Positions 7,447-15,138 of a stretch of 27,181 nt of DNA are shown here, in pieces. A program made the position numbers and the translations under genes. The notes beneath the pieces are model-generated. The model was not told the origin of the DNA, ran no database searches, and worked only from the letters and a program-made list of their open reading frames with translations. Origin of the DNA: a virus. Location: positions 1 through 27,181 of the IMG/VR virus record IMGVR_UViG_3300010396_000092, one strand, 5' to 3'. Each line of letters begins with the position of its first letter. Position 1 is the stretch's first letter.

Positions 7447-9427
7447 CGATAGTCAGGCATCGATAACATTAGATCTAGATAATTCAAGCTTCGTTGATGG
7501 CATCAAGGAAGCGCTGGATAGTCTTAACTCGTTAGGCGACGCCGAAGGCCCGGGCAATCTTCTAGATACCTTTGTTGAGATCGGGACAGTCGTCGGTGTA
7601 GCAGCCGCGGCCGTCGGTGTATTCAAAGAATCACTAGAGTTAACTGAAGAGTATGAAAAGGCCCAGCAGATAGAGGCCACGTTTAACTCTATGGCCGAGA
7701 ATGCCGGGATCAATGCAGAGAAGATGAAGACTGCATTGATGGAGAATTCCAATGGGTTCTTAACTGAAACCCAAGCGATGAATGCTGCCAACAACGCCAT
7801 GATTTACCTGGGCGATAATGCCGACAAAATGGCAGAGATCATGAGTGTTGCGGTCAAAGAGACCGCAATGCGCGGAGGAGACCTTCAGCAGAATTTCGAG
7901 AGTCTTTCTCGTGCCTTAGCAACAGGCAATACTCATCTTTTAAAGCGTTTAGGCATCAATGTCGATGCAACGAAGGCAGAAGAAGAATTTGCTGCGGCCT
8001 CAGGCCACACTGCCGATGAATTGACTGCCGCGGGCAAACAGCAGGCTGTGTTTAATGCGGCCCTCGATCAGGCAAAGGAAAAGTTTGGCTCAGTCAATAC
8101 TGAGATGACTCCTGTCACAAATTCAGTTCATCAATTGGCAGCAGCATGGGGAACGTTAAAAGAAGCCGTTGCTTCGATGGTTGCCTATTTTGCAAGCGGA
8201 ATACTGAAGACGGCCATTCAGGATTTGACGGGTGTGTTTGGATTTTTAGCCAATAAGATAAATGCATCCTTTGGAACTGAATCTCAAAAGAATGCCGCTA
8301 AGATGGCAGACCTGACAGCTCAGCTTTTTACGGCAAAACAGCTTCTAAACGAAGAGGAGCGTAAATATCAGGCAGGGGCTGCAAGTCAGGCAGATGTAGA
8401 TCGGGCCGCAGCGAAGGTTGGAGAACTTAGCAAGCAACTCAAGGCCCAGCAGGCGCTCAATGCTGAAAAGCAAAAAGAGGGCGATATTGATAAAGACAAT
8501 GCCGCCACTGAAGCCAAGTACTTCGATAACTCAAAAAAGCTTGCCGCTCAAAAGCAATTTCAAGATCAAACCTACCAACTTTATAAGCAGAACTTAGATC
8601 AAGAGCTCGCTGCGGCGACTTCGATGTCTCAGGCCGAAACTATTATTCAGCAGAAAAAGATTAACGAAGGAAAAGAGTTTGGCCTTCAATTGGCGGCAGC
8701 AGACCAAGAGGCAAAAGAGGCGGGCATTCAAAGAACCGCCGCTTACCAACAACGTATTGAACAAATGGAAAAGCAGCACGAGCAGAAGATGAGACAACTA
8801 GACGCCGATCTAGAAGCTCAGCGGATGAAGACTCTGCAAAACTATGCTGCGGCAAACGATAAGAATGCCAAAGGAATTACCGCTGAGTGGGCAGTATTAA
8901 GTCAGCAGCAGCACAATGATTTAACCAGCATGCAGAAGCTTGGACAGACAAGCTTTAAGGCCCTTGGCAATAACGCCACCACTGCGTTTCAGGCCATTGG
9001 TAATGGCTCGGAAACGGCATCACAGGCCATGCGTGGATTCTTTTTGGGCGCGATTGGAGATATGGCCGAACAGTACGGGGAAATGCTTTTGTTAGAGGGC
9101 ATTTGGCCACCCAATCCGATTGCTCTTGCCGCAGGCGGCGCTTTGATCGCCTTAGGCTCGGCATTAAAATCTCAAGCGGGTGCTGGAGCAACTGGAAGCT
9201 CGTCGTCTTCTGGCGGTGGTGCGGGTGCCGCAGCGCCAACAAGTGGGGGGGCGCCCGCAGGCTCGCCAACCGCACCAACTGCTACACAAAACCCCCAACA
9301 AGCGGTTACGATTCAGGTGCAAGGCAATTACTTTGAGACAGCGCAAACGCAAGCGGCCCTTGTGAATATGATCAGGTCAGCAAGTGATGCGACGGACTTT
9401 AGCTTTAAGCAGATAGGACAGGCGTAA
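7436..9427 (+). CDS. Tape measure protein
   Basis: 663 residues. It has a hydrophobic N-terminal stretch (about 47-61, IGTVVGVAAAAVGVF) and a conserved-looking region about 115-190 (NNAMIYLGDNADKM ... ALATGNTHLLKRLGIN) typical of phage tape measures. A long coiled-coil/Gln-rich helical zone follows (about 270-500), then a hydrophobic segment near 552-572 (PNPIALAAGGALIALGSAL) and a Gly/Ser/Ala/Pro-rich linker (580-620). The chain length sets tail length: at about 0.15 nm per residue, roughly 100 nm. It lacks an obvious peptidoglycan hydrolase domain. It overlaps the chaperone frame by 11 bases, and its stop overlaps the next ATG by one. Confidence 0.85.
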   Translation: MADSDSQASITLDLDNSSFVDGIKEALDSLNSLGDAEGPGNLLDTFVEIGTVVGVAAAAVGVFKESLELTEEYEKAQQIEATFNSMAENAGINAEKMKTALMENSNGFLTETQAMNAANNAMIYLGDNADKMAEIMSVAVKETAMRGGDLQQNFESLSRALATGNTHLLKRLGINVDATKAEEEFAAASGHTADELTAAGKQQAVFNAALDQAKEKFGSVNTEMTPVTNSVHQLAAAWGTLKEAVASMVAYFASGILKTAIQDLTGVFGFLANKINASFGTESQKNAAKMADLTAQLFTAKQLLNEEERKYQAGAASQADVDRAAAKVGELSKQLKAQQALNAEKQKEGDIDKDNAATEAKYFDNSKKLAAQKQFQDQTYQLYKQNLDQELAAATSMSQAETIIQQKKINEGKEFGLQLAAADQEAKEAGIQRTAAYQQRIEQMEKQHEQKMRQLDADLEAQRMKTLQNYAAANDKNAKGITAEWAVLSQQQHNDLTSMQKLGQTSFKALGNNATTAFQAIGNGSETASQAMRGFFLGAIGDMAEQYGEMLLLEGIWPPNPIALAAGGALIALGSALKSQAGAGATGSSSSSGGGAGAAAPTSGGAPAGSPTAPTATQNPQQAVTIQVQGNYFETAQTQAALVNMIRSASDATDFSFKQIGQA

Positions 9428-10191
9428 TGGCTTTAACCGACAAGTCGCTTTTTCTTTATGGATTACAGGTCAATCAGCTTAACTCATCGATTGATTTTAA
9501 AATCTCTTCCGGTGGACCTATTTTACAGGCGACTGTTACTTTTGGCTTTTATTCTTTGAGTGGCCTGGCCTCTGCCATTCAAAATGCCCTTGTCACTGTT
9601 GATCCGACAAACGTTTATCTTGTGACGGTTGATAGATCTCTGGCTGGCGGAACCCAAAATAGAGTAACTATCGCATCGAGCTCGTCTTATTTTAGCCTAC
9701 TATTTGGATCAGGCCCCAGATCAACGAGCGCTATTGCTCCACTGATTGGCTTTAGTCCGTCTGATTACACGGGGGCTACGATGTACACCGGCTCGTCCTC
9801 AGCGGGCACGCCGCTTATTACTGCTTGGTGGGGAAAGAACTATTCAGATCCCAATTGGAACCAGAAGAACTTTGGCTCAGTCAACGTGACAACGGCTGGA
9901 GTTAAAGAGTCAATCACATTTGCTCTGCAATATTTTATCGAGGTTGAGTTTCAATATGAGCTTCAGTCAAGCCTGATAACTGGATGGCAACCATTGATTC
10001 AGTGGATGATTCAACAGAGGGCGTTTGATTTTACCCCTCAGATTTCAAGTTACAATACTTTTTATCAGGTGACTCTTGAGAAGTCTTCAGAAGATGGAAA
10101 GGGGCTGGGCTTTAAAATGAAAGAACAATTGCCTGATTTTCCATTCTTGTACACGACAGGTCCTATGACATTTAGGGTGGTGAACACATGA
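9427..10191 (+). CDS. Distal tail structural protein, unnamed
   Basis: 254 residues, beta-rich. The N-terminal half has a pattern (IDFKISSGGPILQATVTFGFYSL ... LIGFSPSDYTGA, quoted in parts) seen in phage virion proteins that assemble at the tail tip; the C-terminal half has aromatic segments (LQYFIEVEFQYELQ, WQPLIQWMIQQR). The location directly after the tape measure is that of distal tail (Dit-like) proteins, but no definitive Dit motif was recognised. Coupled to neighbours by TAATG and ATGA overlaps. Confidence 0.55.
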   Translation: MALTDKSLFLYGLQVNQLNSSIDFKISSGGPILQATVTFGFYSLSGLASAIQNALVTVDPTNVYLVTVDRSLAGGTQNRVTIASSSSYFSLLFGSGPRSTSAIAPLIGFSPSDYTGATMYTGSSSAGTPLITAWWGKNYSDPNWNQKNFGSVNVTTAGVKESITFALQYFIEVEFQYELQSSLITGWQPLIQWMIQQRAFDFTPQISSYNTFYQVTLEKSSEDGKGLGFKMKEQLPDFPFLYTTGPMTFRVVNT

Positions 10192-11693
10192 GTGGCGGAG
10201 TAGTAGACGGACAACCCGTCAACCAATCGATAACAGATGCCGCGTTTATTTACAAAAACGCAAACGATACAATGCCATTTATCCTGGCTTTGGCCGATGT
10301 AACATCACCTTCCGGCACTGGTGTGACTAATATTCAGGCAGAATTTAACTCTCTCAATTCATTTTTGGGAAAAACAATCAACACTGCCTATAACGTTTTG
10401 CCGTCATGGACCCACAATGATCTTGGATCTTCCACGGACAGTGTATTTGCTCGTGTAAACACCATCACTAATGCTTTTTCTTTATCGGGACACGCGCATA
10501 GTGGTGTCGACGGCCAGGGCGGAAATATTCTTGCCCAATATATCACCAACGTTCCATATCGCGGAATTTATGGACAGGGAACTAACCTCACGTCGGTTAC
10601 TGGTGGATCGACCGACGTTTCAAGCTTGCTTGTTGGTGCGACACCGTCCACGGGTCAAACCATCTTGGGAGTTGTCGTCAATGCCCCGTACAACCAGGTT
10701 GTTTTGCGAAATACGAGCGGCGCTGAATTTACCGACGGATCTGGCAACGTAGTTTATGGAAGACTTACTTATTCATCGCCCACATGGACTTTGACTTACT
10801 ACTCTCTCGTGAGCGGAACTGAAACACCGTACTCGTTTGGGTCAAGCACCACGATTGTTTGGTATTATCAGCAGCTTTATAATCCACTCAATACCATTCC
10901 AGTTTACGACACGACTGTTTTTATCCCATCTGACAATTCGACATCAGACATTACCTATGCGACCACGACGGTTGCGGGTAAAATCCTTCTTTCATCGACG
11001 TCACCGTCTCCCGTTGGTTCAACGGCTGTTATTGGTTCGGTTAACAATGCGGCTTTGGCTGATCACGCGCACGTGGGTGTTCATTCGTTAGCCGCTGACG
11101 GGGTTTCAGGCTCGGCACTTGTTGGGGATGTATTAATATCGGCCGGCGCCGGAATATCTTTAAGTTATTCTGGGCAAAAGATTGTCGTCACCGGAACCGC
11201 TGCAACAGTGGGATTTGGTGAGGTTCCGGCTGGTTCTGTCAACGGCATCAACACGACCTTTGGCCCGCTCACGTACACGCCGCTCAATCAATACTCAATT
11301 GAAGTTTATGTTGATGGCGTTGAGCGAGATCAGGCAACTGATTGGAGTTTGAGCGGAACTTCAATCGTATTCACCTCAGCACCATCGACTGGGCAAACAA
11401 TTTGGGTGTGGTATTTGTATGGTGGAGTTTTACCAACACCACCACCGCCTCCAACTGGTACAGAGAATGTTGAATATCGAACGATTACTAGCGGTGAAGC
11501 GAGCGCAAAACAACTCACTTTGGCGCACACTCCATCTACATCAAATTTAGTTATGGTGGATGCCATTGGCGGCGGCGCTCAATGGTTCGGCGTCGACTTT
11601 ACGGTGTCTAGCAACATTTTGAATTGGTCTGGATATGGACTGGATGGGATTCTAGCTTCGGGAGATACTATCCGAATACATTACTGGTCGTAA
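10188..11693 (+). CDS. Tail fiber / tail tip protein with HxH and adaptor domains
   Basis: 501 residues, rich in Gly, Ser, Thr and Val. Two His-x-His motifs stand out: SGHAHSGVDGQGG (about 103) and LADHAHVGVHS (about 287). HxH sites bind metal in phage fiber shafts and tips. Residues about 345-412 form a compact beta domain (NGINTTFGPL, VEVYVDG-like strand, SGTSIVFTSAPSTGQTIWVWY) that recurs as the whole 86-residue protein at 12547. A Pro-rich linker (PTPPPPPT) leads to a C-terminal domain (about 427-501) that resembles the C-terminus of the next gene product. The modular build suggests receptor binding or fiber attachment. Starts on ATGA. Confidence 0.65.
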   Translation: MSGGVVDGQPVNQSITDAAFIYKNANDTMPFILALADVTSPSGTGVTNIQAEFNSLNSFLGKTINTAYNVLPSWTHNDLGSSTDSVFARVNTITNAFSLSGHAHSGVDGQGGNILAQYITNVPYRGIYGQGTNLTSVTGGSTDVSSLLVGATPSTGQTILGVVVNAPYNQVVLRNTSGAEFTDGSGNVVYGRLTYSSPTWTLTYYSLVSGTETPYSFGSSTTIVWYYQQLYNPLNTIPVYDTTVFIPSDNSTSDITYATTTVAGKILLSSTSPSPVGSTAVIGSVNNAALADHAHVGVHSLAADGVSGSALVGDVLISAGAGISLSYSGQKIVVTGTAATVGFGEVPAGSVNGINTTFGPLTYTPLNQYSIEVYVDGVERDQATDWSLSGTSIVFTSAPSTGQTIWVWYLYGGVLPTPPPPPTGTENVEYRTITSGEASAKQLTLAHTPSTSNLVMVDAIGGGAQWFGVDFTVSSNILNWSGYGLDGILASGDTIRIHYWS

Positions 11694-11705
11694 TTAAGCG
11701 ACCAG
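11684..11705 (+). repeat. Hairpin spanning the stop codon between fiber genes
   Basis: CTGGTCG (11684-11690) pairs perfectly with CGACCAG (11699-11705) around an eight-base loop that contains the TAA stop of the upstream gene. There is no T-run after it, so it is not a standard terminator. It could protect mRNA ends or limit ribosome spacing. The next gene's ribosome site (GAGGAG) follows immediately. Confidence 0.45.
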
Positions 11706-11721
11706 AAGAGGAGACATAATT

Positions 11722-12534
11722 ATGTCACAAATTATAACCAAGTTTATCACCCCTAACAATGTGGATGATACGCTTATCCGTCTTAGAAATAACGACGCTT
11801 TACGTGCTCGCAACCAGGCAAACTCGGCAGATGTAAATATTTTGCATGTGGACACTTCAAACGTAACTCAGTTTGACCAATTGCCACAAGCAAACTTTAC
11901 TCCGTCTAACCCAACCGATCTTGCAAACAAGAGCTATGTTGATTCGGCCGTTGCCGCATCTAGCGGCCATGACGCCGTTGTCACCGTATCTCTGACCAAT
12001 CTCACATTAAGCGGTGAGCAAACCATTAACGGTGTTACCACCTCTGCAAGCAGAATCTTGGTGGCAGGTCAGACCACGGGAGCCAACAATGGTGTTTATG
12101 TAACTGGCTCTGGTGCGTGGACAAGGGCTACGGACTTTGCATCAGGCGCAACACCATATTCAGGTACCGCTTTTTACGTAAACCAAGGGACTTATGCAAA
12201 CACGGTTTATGTTTTATCTAACGTTGATCCGATCACAGTTGGAACCACTGCTCTTACTTTTGCCAGAGCTACTCATCTGTCAAACATTGAGACCTTCACA
12301 TTGGCTTCTGGTGACATTACCAATCAGTACGTCACATTGGCTCAACTGATTATTGCAAGCTCTTTGACCTTAAGAGTTAAGGGTGCAGGCTCGTTGCTTG
12401 AGGGATCTTCATATGATTACACTATGACCACAAGCGGTGGGGTGAGTCGTTTGAACTTCCAAAATGATTTGGCAACTGGTGGGGCCGCGGCTCTTGTGAG
12501 CGGCGATATTTTGCAAGTTATTTATCGATACTAA
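11722..12534 (+). CDS. Tail fiber-associated protein
   Basis: 270 residues. The start is polar and helical (ITPNNVDDTLIRLRNNDALRARNQ). A segment around 60-75 (PTDLANKSYVDSAVAASSG) is a phrase common in phage tail fibers. Residues about 85-185 carry a recognisable fiber domain pattern (LTNLTLSGEQTINGV, RILVAGQTTGANNGVY, GAWTRATDFASG) seen widely in phage fiber proteins. The C-terminal region (about 190-270) resembles the last domain of the preceding gene product: ITNQY..LAQLI, a central beta repeat, and VSGDILQVIYRY versus ASGDTIRIHYWS. A ribosome site GAGGAG precedes the ATG. Confidence 0.65.
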   Translation: MSQIITKFITPNNVDDTLIRLRNNDALRARNQANSADVNILHVDTSNVTQFDQLPQANFTPSNPTDLANKSYVDSAVAASSGHDAVVTVSLTNLTLSGEQTINGVTTSASRILVAGQTTGANNGVYVTGSGAWTRATDFASGATPYSGTAFYVNQGTYANTVYVLSNVDPITVGTTALTFARATHLSNIETFTLASGDITNQYVTLAQLIIASSLTLRVKGAGSLLEGSSYDYTMTTSGGVSRLNFQNDLATGGAAALVSGDILQVIYRY

Positions 12535-12546
12535 TCGGGGGAATGA

Positions 12547-12807
12547 ATGTCTCGCATAGATGCTAGATTTACAGAACATTGGGACGACGCAGAGTCGCCA
12601 AGTGGAACCGTGAACGGAACCAATGTGACCTTTACATTGAGCCAGACCCCAAAAGATTCGGCAGCAGTTCAGGTTTTTGTAAACGGCGTCTATCGAACAC
12701 CAACCACTGATTATTCGATTTCAGGAACAACACTGACATTTACGGCGGCCCCCGCTTCGGGGTCGCTAGTTGAAGTTCACTACATCAAAGTGACGGGGGA
12801 AACATGA
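12547..12807 (+). CDS. Single-domain fiber adaptor protein
   Basis: 86 residues, almost entirely one beta domain: GTVNGTNVTFTLSQTP, VFVNGVYRTPTTDYSISG, TLTFTAAPASGSLVEVHY. The same pattern occurs at residues about 345-412 of the 501-residue fiber protein. As a free small protein it may link larger fiber subunits or stack on them. A GGGGGAATGA ribosome region precedes the ATG, and the stop overlaps the next gene (ATGA). Confidence 0.65.
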   Translation: MSRIDARFTEHWDDAESPSGTVNGTNVTFTLSQTPKDSAAVQVFVNGVYRTPTTDYSISGTTLTFTAAPASGSLVEVHYIKVTGET

Positions 12808-14909
12808 GTACTTTACCAGGCAAAATCCAATCAACAGACATTTCATCTCTCGACACGCTTACGTTTACTGAGAGAAGCTCATCTTCCACTAATCCATCAT
12901 CTGGCGCCCTAAAGGTTTATGCAAAGACAGATGGCAACTTTTATTCTTTAAGCCCGTCTGGGGTTGAAACTCAGATTGGCTCAGGTGGTGGTGGGTTAAA
13001 GAACTATCTCGGCACAGTAAACAATGTGAACGGTAATGGAAACTTCGAGCTTGGATCAACAACAGGATGGTCTCTTGCCCATTCATCTTTAACTTCTAAC
13101 TTCCCGAGTACCCTTGCAACGGCTGGAAATGCATTTAGTTCTGCGGGTGGTGTTCACGGTGGATCTGCTGCCAATGCGAACCTATCGCTTTCTGTGGTGT
13201 CATCCGGCCAATTGGCGGGCACTTACTCTGGTTCATATGCATCTTCGACTGCAACAACCGCTGGTGACATGCTTATTTCTAACGCATTCACGATAGACAC
13301 TGAAGACCAAGCCAAGGTCATGACTATCAAATTCTACTATAGCGTCAACTCCGGAGCTGCAAACGTAAACCTTTCTGGTACTTCTTCAAACAGTTTTGGA
13401 ATAGCTGTTTATGACGTCACTAACGCTGCATGGATTATGCCTGCTGGCGTTTGGAACATTGTTCAAAAAACTGGCTCTGGTTATATGACCGGAACATTCC
13501 AGACATCATCAAATTCTACACAATATCAGTTGGCATTTTTCAATGCCAACGCGTCGTCTGGTGCCGTCACAATGTATGTTGATGATTTCTTTTTGGGACC
13601 TCAGACGGCCCCATTGGGTGCTGTTGAAACCGATTGGGTGTCTTATACGCCAACATTTACTGGTCTTGGAACCGTAACAAGCATCAATATGATGTCGAAG
13701 CGTCGAGGGGACAGCCTAATAATTCGTGGAGGCTTTCAATCTGGTACGAATACTGCGACTCAGATACAAATCACCATAGGATTTAATGGAATAAACAACC
13801 CCGGCCTAAGCGTCGCTTCAATTATTGGATCTAATACATCCAGAGTATCTGGATTTGGCGCTCTTAACGTAACTGCTGCCGATGTTTTTACTGCACTTAT
13901 AGATTCGGGAAACACCTATTTTGGTATAGGGATTCAAAACGGATCAAACGCTGGAAACACCTATCAAAACGGAACTGCATTTAGCAACAACACAACCTTT
14001 TTCTTCAGTGAAATTGTAATTCCAATTGCTGGTTGGTCTTCGAACGTTCAGGTATCTAATGATACCGACACGCGCGTTTGCGCTGCGACTTATTACGCCT
14101 CAAGCAGCACATTTTCACCAGGAGCTTTAACTCAAATTAACTTTGATACTCAGTTAGTTGACACCCACGGAGCCGTGACCACTGGAACTGGCGCATGGAA
14201 GTTTACGGCACCAATTTCTGGAGAATATCAGGTATCAGTAGGTCTTCAATATAGCTCTGGTGGAGCATCTACTATTTATCTGTATAAAAATGGTTCTAAA
14301 TACGCAACTCTTGGGGTTAGCAATTCCACCGTGACCTCTGGAAATGGTTCAAGCTTAGTTAAATTAAATACTGGCGACACCATTGACGTTCGGCCTGACA
14401 ATACGACTACGTTTCAGGGGGGCGGCACATCTCCATCTTGGTCTATCATCAACATTAATCGTCTTTCAGGCCCAGCAGTGATAGCTGCGGTTGAGTCGGT
14501 CGCTATGAAATATACCGACGCAAGCGGAGCATCATTAAGCACCAGCTTCCCAGGTGCCGCATATTCTTATACGACAAAGGTTTACGACTCTCACAACGCA
14601 TATTCGGGCAGCACCTACACCGTGCCAGTTTCAGGAAAATATCGTGTTACTGGGGCCATTTCTACTACAGCTGTAACTCTTTCCACCACAAACGCTGTGA
14701 ACATGGCCGTTTATCAAAATGGATCTCAAATCTATATCAAACAGCTTTGGGGAAATGGCGCTAGTGAGAACTGGTATAGCGAAATTTTTACGACCTTAGG
14801 TTGCAATGCCGGTGACACTATTCAGGTATATGCTGGATGTAGCACATCAACTACTGCCGCAGCAAATGCGGTTCAAAACTTCATTTGTATTGAGCGGGTA
14901 GGCAATTGA
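12804..14909 (+). CDS. Receptor-binding tail fiber with CBM-like and tandem C1q-like domains
   Basis: 701 residues. After an N-terminal attachment part (1-70), residues about 77-265 look like a carbohydrate-binding jelly roll (NGNFELGSTTGWSL at the start; MYVDDFFLGP at the end, as in CBM4/9 domains). Residues about 275-410 carry a phage receptor-binding pattern (WVSYTPTFTGLGTVTS, KRRGDSLIIRGGFQSGT). Two C1q/TNF-like domains follow, about 423-558 and 563-701, each with the 'F-t-x-P-x-S-G-x-Y' signature (WKFTAPISGEYQV; YTVPVSGKYRV) and a later 'GDTI' turn. It likely trimerises and binds cell-surface sugars. Domain names are assigned by pattern. Confidence 0.7.
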   Translation: MSTLPGKIQSTDISSLDTLTFTERSSSSTNPSSGALKVYAKTDGNFYSLSPSGVETQIGSGGGGLKNYLGTVNNVNGNGNFELGSTTGWSLAHSSLTSNFPSTLATAGNAFSSAGGVHGGSAANANLSLSVVSSGQLAGTYSGSYASSTATTAGDMLISNAFTIDTEDQAKVMTIKFYYSVNSGAANVNLSGTSSNSFGIAVYDVTNAAWIMPAGVWNIVQKTGSGYMTGTFQTSSNSTQYQLAFFNANASSGAVTMYVDDFFLGPQTAPLGAVETDWVSYTPTFTGLGTVTSINMMSKRRGDSLIIRGGFQSGTNTATQIQITIGFNGINNPGLSVASIIGSNTSRVSGFGALNVTAADVFTALIDSGNTYFGIGIQNGSNAGNTYQNGTAFSNNTTFFFSEIVIPIAGWSSNVQVSNDTDTRVCAATYYASSSTFSPGALTQINFDTQLVDTHGAVTTGTGAWKFTAPISGEYQVSVGLQYSSGGASTIYLYKNGSKYATLGVSNSTVTSGNGSSLVKLNTGDTIDVRPDNTTTFQGGGTSPSWSIININRLSGPAVIAAVESVAMKYTDASGASLSTSFPGAAYSYTTKVYDSHNAYSGSTYTVPVSGKYRVTGAISTTAVTLSTTNAVNMAVYQNGSQIYIKQLWGNGASENWYSEIFTTLGCNAGDTIQVYAGCSTSTTAAANAVQNFICIERVGN

Positions 14910-14910
14910 T

Positions 14911-15138
14911 TTGGGCATATGGGTTGATGAAGAAGAGCTTCGGATTACTGATGTGGTTTTAGCCGTCAAAGAGGAGCTAATTGGTGGCGAAATCAGGAGA
15001 AAAGTTCTTGTCATACGGGGGAGTTTAGGGCGTTCTAGATATCTGGAGCGCAAAATAAAATATGGCAATTACTCAGGCAGACCAGAACTTTCTAAACTTC
15101 AATGCGCTACAAACGAAGAACGTCGTCATTGTCGTTGA
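14911..15138 (+). CDS. Possible 75-residue protein overlapping the hub gene start
   Basis: A frame starting at TTG 14911 (TAG at 14899 blocks earlier starts). It begins with WVDEEELRITDVVLAVKEEL, which reads as a plausible acidic amphipathic protein. It would fill an otherwise empty 150-base gap after the receptor-binding gene, and it overlaps the hub gene by 77 bases in another frame. The start is weak (GGGTAGGC upstream), and the last 25 residues look like out-of-frame translation. Real gene or shadow cannot be decided here. Confidence 0.4.
   Translation: MGIWVDEEELRITDVVLAVKEELIGGEIRRKVLVIRGSLGRSRYLERKIKYGNYSGRPELSKLQCATNEERRHCR

Noticed and set aside
13681-14900. Long direct repeats within the fiber gene
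   Set aside because: The similarity between the two C1q-like domains is at protein level only; no exact DNA repeat was seen.
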